Shown in pieces: positions 1 to 8,200 of a stretch of DNA of 14,218 nt (its first letter is position 1; the number at the start of each line of letters is the position of its first letter). A program made the position numbers and the translations under genes. The notes below the pieces were generated by a model. That model saw only the letters and a program-made list of their open reading frames with translations. It had not been told where the DNA came from and searched no databases. Source of the stretch: Rodentolepis nana (lineage: Eukaryota > Platyhelminthes > Cestoda > Cyclophyllidea > Hymenolepididae); assembly GCA_900617975.1 (NCBI GenBank), contig UZAE01014455.1, positions 1-14,218 on the forward strand, given 5' to 3'.

Positions 1-56
1 TTGTGTAGAATCAAGTCATTATGATTGAATTATCGCTTCAATTTCAAAATGCTATT

Positions 57-69
57 TTTTATTAATTAT
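57..69. repeat. Target-site duplication, left side of SINE copy A
   Basis: TTTTATTAATTAT immediately precedes the SINE 5' end. It recurs with one change (A to G) as TTTTATTGATTAT at 397-409, immediately after the AAATAAA tail. Its length and position fit target-primed reverse transcription. AT-richness of the flanks lowers the certainty. Confidence 0.6.
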
Positions 70-396
70 GGGGTGTGTGATAGACTTACTCCACGTGGTG
101 CAACCTGGGCAACGTATACTCATACGGCAAAAAAGTCTATTAACTGGCAGTTGACTTCTCACTTCAAACTACCAGCACCCCACTGTATATCGTATTCGAC
201 TTCTTTCACAGTACTCACCTCACCTTTTTTCTACCTTTGTGTTTGTCTCTTTTACATCGTTGAAACACTCTTCTGTTCCCCCCCCCCTCCACTCTCGACT
301 TTTTTCGATTTGATGTTCCTCCCCCTCTGTGAAGCCTGAAGTCAACTAAGGGGCTAATGATGTCTATCAAAACGCCTGCCATTTGGTATAAATAAA
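70..396 (+). mobile_element. SINE-like retroposon, copy A (full length)
   Basis: About 327 bp, and the best plus-strand copy of a family found at least seven times here. It starts GGGGTGTGTGATAG, continues through the CCACGTGG box (91-98) and ends in a TATAAATAAA tail. The flanks TTTTATTAATTAT (57-69) and TTTTATTGATTAT (397-409) match at 12 of 13 bases and are taken as a target-site duplication. A common 5' end in all complete copies, an A-rich tail and duplications of variable sequence indicate a SINE mobilised by a LINE. I see no convincing tRNA A/B boxes, so the RNA ancestor is unknown. An outer stem ATAGACTT (80-87) / AAGTCTAT (133-140) encloses a small hairpin, CGTAT (113-117) / ATACG (122-126). 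The internal C-run at 278-287 is longer than in most copies. The reading frame across it (25-339) is treated as repeat sequence, not a gene. Confidence 0.8.
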
Positions 397-397
397 T

Positions 398-1472
398 TTT
401 ATTGATTATTCACAGACCTTGCATATTGTAGGTGGTAATGTAGATTATTCCCATACTTTGAGGGAATAAGCATGAATGAAGGGGTCAAGGCTTTCGTTAA
501 GGAATAAGGTGGGGGATTAACAATGAAGTGAGGAAGTTAGGAGGGTACACATTTAGGTTCATGATGTTTAGAGTTCATTGATTAGTTGCGGTTTGATTGA
601 ACGATCAGTGTTGGCTCGTTTGGTTAATATGCAGGCGGATGAGACTGGTGTGTGGGAAAATCGAAGAGCGCTTATGAGGAATATATTATCTCACTTCAAT
701 GTTTTCCCATGGAAATTAACTGTTGGGGGGAATAGTTTGTTTGACTTTCAATTTTTCGATGCCTCCTCCCAATATCAGACACAACTTGATGGCACGATTT
801 CCTTCAGTCTCTTCCATAAGAATCTAAATGGTTTTTTATCCATGTCTTGCATCATCATCAACTAATTTTTTCAACTGAGTTTGTGAGCAACTTCGATTTC
901 CCTTTATTGCATTATATCTTTCGCTTTTTTTGTTAATTCTTTATATAATTCGCTTAAATTTGGAGGGGGGGGGGTGGGTGGGTGATGGTAACTCAATCAT
1001 TCTATGCCCTCGTGATACACCGCACACCCAAACACGCATTCACGCATTCATAACACGTGTGTTAGCCAAATTGCCGCCACCATTACTTTATTGTCTTTTC
1101 CTCTTTTTTTTGAGATTTTAAAAGATGACGATTTTGTTATTTTTCTCTCTTTCTACCCGCCTACTTTCCTCAAATTTACTCATTTTCCGTTTTTTTTCTG
1201 TTGCCTTTGGGTGGAGCTGGCGGTTATGGTTAAAGGGGTGTCCAAGGTTAGAGCGGTGAGGGGAGGGGGAGAGTGATGTGCTGCATTTCTCTCACCATCT
1301 GCCTGTCTGATAGTCTGACCTTGAATTATGTAGCTCAAGGTCATGTAGTTAGCTCGTTCTCTCTGCTAGCGATGCTTGTTTACGAGAGGGTGTAATTTGA
1401 GTAATGGTTATGGTAAGTGATAGGCCATTATCTCAAGGTCATTTTGCCTCTCTCTCCCTCTCACCCCCCTCC
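398..1472. other. Non-coding stretch between SINE A and mariner fragment
   Basis: No gene can be supported here. The stretch holds a G-rich motif at 965-982 (ten G, then TGGGTGGG), a purine-rich patch near 1240-1275 and a pyrimidine-rich run at 1446-1472 that ends at the N at 1473. A 95-codon open frame at 578-865 is discussed under findings; it lacks an obvious start and clean splice sites. Confidence 0.5.
965..982 (+). other. G-quadruplex-type motif
   Basis: Ten consecutive G are followed by TGGGTGGG, giving four or more G-triplets separated by single bases. This matches the usual intramolecular G-quadruplex pattern. The length of the homopolymer may be affected by sequencing error. Confidence 0.5.
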
Positions 1473-1473
1473 N

Positions 1474-2088
1474 CAAGAGATCATGGGTGAAGCAAGATCA
1501 ACCAGCCCAAACAGGATCAAAAGCAGAGATTCACCAAAAAAGATTATGCTGTCAGTGTGGTGGGATCACAAAGGAATTTTGTATTTTGAACTCATGCCGC
1601 AGAACCAAACGATAAATTCAAATGTGCATGTTGAACAACTCGAAAAACTGAAGGATGCAATTGAAGCTAAGCGGCCGGCATTATCAAATCGGAAGGGTGT
1701 TGTTTTCCATCATGATAACGCAAGGCCCCACACATCTTTGGTTACTCGGCAAAAATTATTGGAACTGGGTTGGGATGTTTTGTCACACCCACCCCATATA
1801 TAGCCCTGACCTTGCGCCTTTGGATTACCATTTGTTTCGTTCCATGCAAAACTCTTTAAATGGTAAAATTTTTAACAACGCGGATGATGTCGGATCACAC
1901 CTAATTCAGTTTTTTAATAGCAAAGACCAGACATTTTACGAACGGGGAATTTTTACTCTGCCAGAACGATGGAAAAAGGTCATCGACAAGAACGGCCAAT
2001 ATCTAATTGAATAAAGTTATATTTTTAAACAAAAATTGCGAATTTGCCTTCTTATTTGAAATCGGCAATGCCTTAGTTGCCAACCTAA
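1474..2088 (+). pseudogene. Mariner (DD34D) transposon, 3' half, dead transposase
   Basis: This is the C-terminal part of a Tc1/mariner-superfamily transposase, a cut-and-paste enzyme acting at TA dinucleotides. Visible hallmarks are KKIMLSVWWD, then HHDNARPH with the second catalytic Asp at codon 1714-1716, then YSPDLAP and LDYHLF with the third Asp at codon 1823-1825. Exactly 34 residues would separate these two Asp if the frame were intact, which is the mariner DD34D spacing. The frame is broken near 1795-1801: where family members read HPPYSPDLAP there is a 4-bp excess (a CATA/TATA slip), which shifts the frame. The second part runs to a stop at 2012-2014. The helix-turn-helix N-terminus and first Asp are missing because the sequence starts at the N at 1473. 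About 180 of the roughly 345 usual residues remain. It cannot be active as it stands. Confidence 0.93.
2058..2088 (+). repeat. Mariner 3' terminal inverted repeat
   Basis: Read from the element's outer end (reverse complement), this begins TTAGGTTGGCAACTAAG and continues into GCATTGCCGATTTC, the kind of terminus seen in mariner elements. The next two bases, TA at 2089-2090, fit the TA target duplication. No matching 5' repeat is present upstream, consistent with loss of the 5' half at the N at 1473. Confidence 0.8.
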
Positions 2089-2789
2089 TACAATCCATTT
2101 TAGCCATTGTATTTGCAGCATTGCACTTGTTTTAGTACATAACTTGAACTACAATTCTTATCATGGGAATAATATGGCACAGAAATAATAGTAAATCATC
2201 CACGTTCCATTAAGTGCTCAAAATGTTGTCTGCAGCATTAAGAGCAATTACAATATTAAATTACATACTTACATTATCGTCTAAAAATGGGCAAATGTGT
2301 TGGCTTTTTGCCTAACTAATTCAGCTTTTCCTAGCATACAATGATTTTAGTTATAATTTGACTTTTGGGATAAATATTATTACATTGAAAAACCAATATA
2401 ATAATTAATTTCACCTCCTGGGTTACTTCCTGTTAGAATGTCAAAATAAATAAAGTTAATTTTTAAGAAAAATTTTCTTGCGAACTTGACAATTTATGTA
2501 GCCTCCAATCATTTGTACCTAAAGAAGAAAGAAAAACTTTCTGCAATATTTAAACCACAATATTAAATATGAATTTCGTGTTTTAATTAAGTTTAAAATA
2601 GCTTCTGGGTAATTAGGTGGGTGCAATACACTAAGAAGAAAGGAGTTCCTATTTAATTAAATGAAACGAATTGGCCTGAAATCTGAACCCCAACGTATGG
2701 ATAATGGATAATGAGAATGGTAAAAGAAATAGTATAAAATACTGGCAGATATTCCAAAAGAATTTACTGATAAAATATGAGAACACTTA
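2089..2789. other. AT-rich non-coding stretch
   Basis: No open frame or RNA gene is supported. It contains one possible old mariner 3' end (2445-2510, listed separately) and otherwise AT-rich sequence. The bases at 2778-2789 look like one copy of the target duplication of SINE copy B. Confidence 0.5.
2445..2510 (+). mobile_element. Possible degraded second mariner 3' end
   Basis: The stretch AATAAAGTTAATTTTTAAG...TTGCGAACTTGAC resembles the mariner 3' untranslated region at 2012-2047 (AATAAAGTTATATTTTTAAAC...TTGCGAATTTGCC). The following CAATTTATGTAGCCTCCAATC is loosely similar to the terminal repeat. I aligned these by eye with gaps. AT-richness could produce part of the match. Confidence 0.3.
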
Positions 2790-3107
2790 TTAATTTCAAA
2801 TGGCAGGCGTTTTGATAGTTATCATTAGCCCTTTAGTTGACTTCAGGCTTCACAGAAGGGAGGAGGAACATCATAGTGAGGAAAATTCGAGAGGGGGAAA
2901 GATGAATGATTCACAAACGTAAAGAGGTATATGGACACAAATGAAGAGAAAAGGTAAGATGAGTACTGTTGAAGTGGTCGAATTTGACATACAGTGAGGT
3001 CATAGTAGTCTGAAGTCAGTAGTCAACTGCCAGTTAATAGACTTTTTGCCAAATGAGTATACGTTGCCCAGGGTGCATCACATGAAGGTAAGTCTATCGC
3101 GCACTCC
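2790..3107 (-). mobile_element. SINE-like retroposon, copy B
   Basis: A near full-length minus-strand copy: the tail side begins TTAATTTCAAATGGCAGGCG and the 5' end lies at GGTAAGTCTATCGCGCACTCC (in plus-strand order). The CCACGTGG box has decayed (CATCACATGAAG). The outer stem of the family, ATAGACTT/AAGTCTAT, is intact. TGAGAACACTTA (2778-2789) and TGAGGACACATTA (3112-3124) are an imperfect target duplication, suggesting an older insertion than copy D. A perfect splice-donor string, AAGGTAAGT, lies on the plus strand near its end. Confidence 0.8.
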
Positions 3108-5014
3108 AATCTGAGGACACATTAAATTATGAAGACAATGGTTATATTTACATCAGATTGAGAAATAGAATTTATTTATTATTAAACTATTGATTATTGC
3201 AAAGCCTGAAATTTTGCATTTATGATATACTGTGTTTTTATAAAAGGCCAAATGATTAATTATACAATTTTTCTACTGATTTTTTATGAAATAAAAACTT
3301 ATTTAATAAGGCATTATTATTATTAATCATCACAGTAAAACAATTTGCAATTCTTATTTGAGGGAAGCAGCTGATCTTGAGCAACAGAGTTTAACTATTG
3401 ATAAAGGAAAATGAAAAGATGTTGTTTTGGATTCCGCTTGGTGAATATTTACACCAAAAGGAGATGTTCATTTTCGCGAATTTAAAGTTCATTAATCATT
3501 CAGTGAATTCCAGCAGATGTTTACCCAGCATGTTCATTGCCAATTGACAAGTATTACCTCATTGCATAATTAAAACAGAGAAGTGATCTTTCATTTAAGC
3601 TTCGCTTTCACTTACGATGATTGAGATTTCAGTTATTTCTGTTTATGATGTTCCATAGTTTATAATTTTAACAAGGCAGGTTTGTTCTAACCAAACATTG
3701 AAAGCCAACAGCGTGTGGTAATCCGCGTTTAGGCCTGGCCACTTTTTGTGGGATAATTTTTATTGAAATTAGTATTCTTTTCACTAAATATAGAGTACTC
3801 CAACAGCTTTAACTCTCAAATTTTATCATTTTTATACTCTATAAAGTTGCGGATAGTTTGTCTAGTTATTTGCTGTAAGATTTTTGCAACGATGCATCTC
3901 TTCTTTATATGCTTGTTTGAAACTAACCTTGGCAAAACAGACACAATCATTTGACAAGAGCTTGCTCCAAACTTTATCGATCAACTTTTTTCTACTTTTG
4001 GCTCAATTCCCACCCTTAATATTTAAAACATGAATATGTGCCCACCCTTGACCAATTAAAAATGCATTATTTAAAATATTTTTAAAAAATTCAATCAACC
4101 AATTAATTATTAATATAACTAATAGATTGAAAAATCTTAAAATCAGAATATGGGGTACACCTGAGTGTAAAATCCATACAATCCTTAATCAGATCTGGTC
4201 TTCAGAACTAATTTTCATCAATGTCACCTGAAGTAGTATGCCGCTAAATCATCAAAGTCATACCATTATGCAACCCGGAAACCGTCTATTTGTTGCAGAT
4301 TTAATTTGAAATCAGAAAGTTGAGCTGAAATGAGAAATCTCCCTTGTCAACTTATATTGCAGTTTCTTTGGAATAAAATTGAATTCATTAATAATGCCTA
4401 AGCTAAAACAGTTTATTCAAGAGAGACACGTCATGGCCAACACTCTCTAAAACTTATATATTATCCGAAAAAAAACAAATTGAAATTCACGTAAGCTTTG
4501 GCATCAATATTATACGTGAATGCATTCCACGTGTCTAAATTCCAAAATCTCAAAATCCAACGAACTGGAGCTTTCTGAACTGTGTGTGTTTAGTGGATCT
4601 ATTTTTGTCATTTATTCGAACCTATAAGAATGCGGTAGTGCGTTAAAGGAAAAGATTTACCGAGGTCGTAAATTATATCGACTCAAACCAGCTCATTCAA
4701 CTTAGCTTTGAAAATTTTTTGACCTACCGACAAACCTCCCTTTACTTAGAGTGAAAATCGACAGCATTTCTTTTTCTAATTCCAGAACTATCACTCTCTC
4801 TCCCCTTCTGAGATTATAAGATTAAATACAAATATTACTACTCGACTATATACTTTCAGCAATTCATAAGTGCAACCTAAGAAGCCAATCCAATAAAATT
4901 TATTGAATAAATTGTATGTAAATCAGAATTGGTAGAGCCTAAAAACGTATAAAATTTGGAGCTTTTATAATAGTAAATGAGCATTGGAATATTTTATTGA
5001 TAAAATTCATTTCT
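3108..5014. other. Long AT-rich stretch without genes
   Basis: I find no supportable gene, RNA or known repeat here. The 63-codon open frame at 3763-3954 is rich in Phe, Ile and Leu, as expected by chance in AT-rich DNA. The stretch may be intronic or intergenic. Confidence 0.5.
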
Positions 5015-5343
5015 TTATTTATTACATTAAATGACAGTCGTTTGATAATTATCATTAGCCATTTAGCTGACTTAGGGCTTCATAGACAGAAGGAGGAGCA
5101 TCAAAGTAATAAAAATTCGAGGAGTGGGGAACAGAAGAGTGATTCACATGTGTAAAAGGGACAGACAGACTAAAAGGCAGAGAATAAAGAGAGGTGAGCA
5201 CTGTGGAAGTTGTGGAAAATGATATAGAGTGGGGCCATTGTAGTTTGAGGTCAGAAGTCAACTGCCGGTTTATAGACTTTTTGCCTTATAAGTATACGTT
5301 GCCAAGGGTGCACCACGTGGAGGTAAGTCTATCGCACACCCCA
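5015..5343 (-). mobile_element. SINE-like retroposon, copy C
   Basis: A full-length minus-strand copy from the tail (TTTATTTATTACATTAAATG) to the 5' end (GTAAGTCTATCGCACACCCC). CCACGTGG and the outer stem are intact; the inner hairpin is partly lost (ATAAG in place of ATACG). TTGATAAAAT (4997-5006) and TTAATAAAAT (5346-5355) are a plausible but weak target duplication. The reading frame at 5055-5261 is part of the repeat. Confidence 0.8.
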
Positions 5344-6170
5344 TGTTAATAAAATAAAAACTGAAATTTCAATTAGGGAAGTATTTATCAACTTAGGTTA
5401 CGTAAGGGATGACCATTGCTCTGCTATTGTGGAAGGCCATCTAAAGCCCACTAGACATGTTTTGATTGTAATCAAATTTCTGACATCTGATCTGGAAAGA
5501 GCAAGCAATCAAGTGTGTGTTCATTTAATAACGAATTTCCAGCATTCAGGTCAACAAAAAATTGCAAATCCACGTATAGGTGAGAAAAAATGCTAAATTT
5601 TTATGATTCGATATTAGTATCGGTTATCTAAATAAACNGTGTTTTAAAGGTGAGGTGAGTACTGTGAAAATAGTCNCCCCCCCCATATTGTCTGGAGGCA
5701 ACGGGTCGGAGGCAGAGTCGGAAGAAGTAGCCTAATGTTTGTTGTTTTATGTGTCTGATTATCGTATGAATGATATGAGGCGTGCGCCGACTGGCAGTAA
5801 ATTTTGTTCAATAATGCTTTTATTTATGTTGATATGGCATCAAGAGGAGGGTTAATAAACAATAGGTGTCCCCCCCCCGCTCTATTGGCAGGAATGTGGT
5901 GTTGGTGTAATTGGGTGAGGCTTATTTGAGTGAGAAAAAATAGAAATGTGATTCAAGAATCATTAAGGCGTACCGTACAAGAGTAAGAAGAAATCACCTT
6001 GTTTGTTTTGGAATTTAGCTGAGTGCATCGCTTCCCCCTAATTTCTCTCTAGTGCGCTATAAGCTCACGGTGATCTGTTTGCCGGAGAGGTTCTTAGTTT
6101 GGTGAAGCTACTAGGAGGGACTACTTGGTGGTTTGCAGTTGCCAGATTTGCACTCCCATACCAATCATAG
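5344..6170. other. Gap-containing non-coding stretch
   Basis: No gene is supported. Two N at 5638 and 5676 isolate a 37-bp island carrying a SINE fragment; the second N is followed by eight C. Another C-run lies at 5871-5878. A copy-D target duplication, CCCATACCAATCATAGTA, occupies 6155-6172. Confidence 0.5.
5646..5675 (-). mobile_element. SINE fragment between two gaps
   Basis: AAAGGTGAGGTGAGTACTGTG and the bases after it match the interior of the SINE family (compare 6329-6367 in copy D). The fragment is bounded by the N at 5676 and lies just after the N at 5638. It looks like the edge of an unresolved SINE copy that the assembler could not cross. Confidence 0.6.
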
Positions 6171-6172
6171 TA
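6155..6172. repeat. Target-site duplication of SINE copy D, left
   Basis: CCCATACCAATCATAGTA is repeated exactly at 6495-6512 on the other side of copy D. The outer C bases may belong to the SINE's own 5' GGGG, so the true duplication is 15-18 bp. This is the clearest duplication in the window and implies a fairly recent insertion. Confidence 0.85.
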
Positions 6173-6497
6173 TTTATTTATTTCAAATGGTAGGCGTTTT
6201 GATAGATATCATTAACCATTTAGCTGATTTCGGGCTTCACAGAGGGAAGGAACATCAAAGTAGCAGAAAGTTGAGGGGTGGGGAACAGAAGAGCGATTCA
6301 CAGATGTAAAAGAGGCAGACAGACACAAAGGTAGAGAAAAAGGTAAGGTGAGTACTGTGAAAGGGGTCGACAATGACAACCAGGGGGGTCGTGGTAGTTT
6401 GAAGTCAGAAGTCAATTGCCAGTTAGTAGACTTTTTTGCCGTATGAGTATACGTTGCCCAGTGTGCACCACGTGGAGGTAAGTCTATCGCACACCCC
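6171..6497 (-). mobile_element. SINE-like retroposon, copy D (best preserved)
   Basis: A full-length minus-strand copy with a TATTTATTTATTTC tail and a 5' end at CGCACACCCC. It carries the exact target duplication, an intact CCACGTGG box and both stems. The plus strand through it contains the donor-like strings GGAGGTAAGTC (near 6475) and AGGTAAGGTGAGTAC (near 6340). A frame of about 95 codons on the minus strand crosses the element (within 6212-6589) and closes next to the tail. The right-hand 71 bp of this copy reappear at 7548-7618 as part of the duplicated block. Confidence 0.88.
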
Positions 6498-6791
6498 ATA
6501 CCAATCATAGTAGTACTAGGCGTTCCTATTGGGTGGTACCTCTTCTTGGCTTGAAATATGTAAAGGCTATTATATTTAAAGAATTGCACTGTTTCTTATT
6601 TTATTCTCTTCATTCCCTCCAATCATAGGTGCTGACGGGAGTGAGCAGTTTCCTACAACGTCAACAATTTTCTCCTAAATCGATATTTCACTGAATATTT
6701 AAATTTGTGCTAACTCTACGTTTAGAAAATAACTTCCTGTAAAAAATAGTTGTCAGTGGTCGTTCCACCTTCAAATAAGCTTAAGAGTATG
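6427..6791 (+). repeat. 365-bp exact direct repeat, first copy
   Basis: By eye this matches 7548-7912 at a constant offset of 1121 bases with no indel. It ends at the N at 6792, and its partner starts immediately after the N at 7547. The block begins inside SINE copy D and continues into unique-looking flank. Coincidence with both N positions points to an assembly duplication. Confidence 0.85.
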
Positions 6792-7354
6792 NGGGGGGGG
6801 GTGGTGGTCTTGGTGTCTTATAGTTTCGGATCGCTAGGCAATAATGACTACCTATTGTCCATATCAGTATCAGGAAAATTCGTTTCCGTTGGAGACTCTT
6901 CTCCAAAGGAAAATTTATGAGTTTTTTATGCACAGAAGTAAACAAACAAAAACGTGTATAGACATGGTCGAGAAAAAGTACCGGTCCTCTCATGAAGGGG
7001 GTAGTATCGGTAAAGTATTGGGAACTACTTATATAACCCAAGAAGACCCCCCAGTGAAAGCGCCTCTTCCAACACTTTAGGTTAACGAGACTGTGAGCTT
7101 TTATCATTTTAAGTCAAAAGAGGACAAAGGAGGTTCTTTTTGAAGAGGAGGGAGATTCACAGGTGCTGATGGATACCATGTGCGCAGAGGCATTAAAACA
7201 ATTAATTGATCGTAGGTGGTTGAAAGGTGTGAGATCAAACTGTTTCAATGAATGGACATTGTTGTATTTTCTGTCATGAAATGTCGGAACGACTAGTAAG
7301 ATCGGGATTATTTATGTGTGGAAACTTAAACTTTGAAAAAAATATTTAATCATA
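6513..7354. other. Non-coding stretch with gap and poly-G
   Basis: This holds the end of the duplicated block, the N at 6792, nine G, then about 560 bp of unrecognised sequence. Open frames on both strands at 6781-7107 and 6844-7080 resemble no family I know and have no splice or start context, so I do not call them. Confidence 0.5.
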
Positions 7355-7546
7355 ATTTATTTATTTATTTCAAATGGCAGGCGTTTTGATAGCTATCATT
7401 AGCCATTTAGCTGACTTCGAGCTTCACAGAGGGAAGGTTCATCAAAGTAGCAGAAAGTCAAGTGGTGGGGAACAGAAGAGCGATTCACAGATGTAAAAGA
7501 GGCAGACAGACACAAAGGTAGAGAAAAAGGTAAGGTGAGTACTGTG
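7355..7546 (-). mobile_element. SINE-like retroposon, copy E (3' part, cut by gap)
   Basis: The tail half of a minus-strand copy, beginning ATTTATTTATTTATTTC and cut by the N at 7547. It differs from copy D at several sites (for example AAAGTCAAGTGG against AAAGTTGAGGGG), so it is a separate copy. Its tail flank lacks the copy-D duplication, so the SINE 5' end placed after the N belongs to copy D, not to this one. Confidence 0.75.
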
Positions 7547-7547
7547 N

Positions 7548-7912
7548 TAGACTTTTTTGCCGTATGAGTATACGTTGCCCAGTGTGCACCACGTGGAGGT
7601 AAGTCTATCGCACACCCCATACCAATCATAGTAGTACTAGGCGTTCCTATTGGGTGGTACCTCTTCTTGGCTTGAAATATGTAAAGGCTATTATATTTAA
7701 AGAATTGCACTGTTTCTTATTTTATTCTCTTCATTCCCTCCAATCATAGGTGCTGACGGGAGTGAGCAGTTTCCTACAACGTCAACAATTTTCTCCTAAA
7801 TCGATATTTCACTGAATATTTAAATTTGTGCTAACTCTACGTTTAGAAAATAACTTCCTGTAAAAAATAGTTGTCAGTGGTCGTTCCACCTTCAAATAAG
7901 CTTAAGAGTATG
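7548..7912 (+). repeat. 365-bp exact direct repeat, second copy
   Basis: A second occurrence of 6427-6791. The first 71 bp are the 5' end of a SINE (minus strand), followed by ATACCAATCATAGTA, the right-hand duplication of copy D. It then continues past the point where the first copy meets its N, into GAGGCATTGG. This fits two overlapping contigs that were never merged. Confidence 0.85.
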
Positions 7913-7943
7913 AGGCATTGGCAACTATGTGTATTCCCATTTT

Positions 7944-7955
7944 ATGATCTAGAAG
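7944..7955. repeat. Target-site duplication, left side of SINE copy F
   Basis: ATGATCTAGAAG recurs as ATGTTCTAGAAG at 8168-8179, directly after the AAATAAATAAAT tail of copy F, with one mismatch. Confidence 0.6.
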
Positions 7956-7959
7956 CGAG

Positions 7960-8169
7960 GGGGGTGATAGACTTACCTCCACGTGGGGCACCATGGGCAA
8001 CGCATTCTCATATGGCAAAAAAGTCTATTAATCGGCCGTTGATTTCTCAGTTCAGTCCCCTTCTCCACTTTCTGTCACTTTGATGTTCCTCCTCCTCTTT
8101 GGGAGGCCCGAAGTCAGCTAAAGAGCTAATGATAACTAACAAAACGCCTGTCATTTGAAATAAATAAAT
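7960..8169 (+). mobile_element. SINE-like retroposon, copy F (internally deleted)
   Basis: A plus-strand copy with both ends intact (GGGGTGATAGACTTACCTCC at the start, AAATAAATAAAT at the end) but only about 210 bp long. Roughly 120 bp are missing from the middle; the junction lies near CAGTTCAGTCCCC at about 8048-8060. Ends and target duplication are retained, so the deletion either preceded insertion (a shortened variant) or happened in place. The frame at 7871-8083 is repeat sequence. Confidence 0.8.
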
Positions 8170-8200
8170 GTTCTAGAAGTCCAAATCTGGTCATTGAAAT

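Noticed and set aside
78..100. SINE head as a U1 snRNA derivative (shared ACTTACC)
   Set aside because: Only about eight bases match the U1 5' end; the rest of the head does not follow U1.
25..339. 104-codon plus-strand open frame
   Set aside because: It lies almost wholly inside SINE copy A, and comparable frames occur in other copies. It is treated as repeat sequence.
70..396. Hammerhead ribozyme in the SINE, as known in some schistosome SINEs
   Set aside because: I could not find the CTGATGA and GAAA core motifs in either strand of the repeat.
3763..3954. 63-codon plus-strand frame rich in Phe, Ile and Leu
   Set aside because: Composition and length are what AT-rich DNA gives by chance.
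6781..7107. Overlapping open frames on both strands
   Set aside because: No family resemblance, no splice or start context, and one runs through an N and a poly-G tract. The segment may also be misplaced.
6212..7710. Two long minus-strand frames (6212-6589 and 7399-7710) with identical first residues
   Set aside because: Both start in the duplicated 365-bp block and run through SINE copies; the second is a chimera across the N at 7547.
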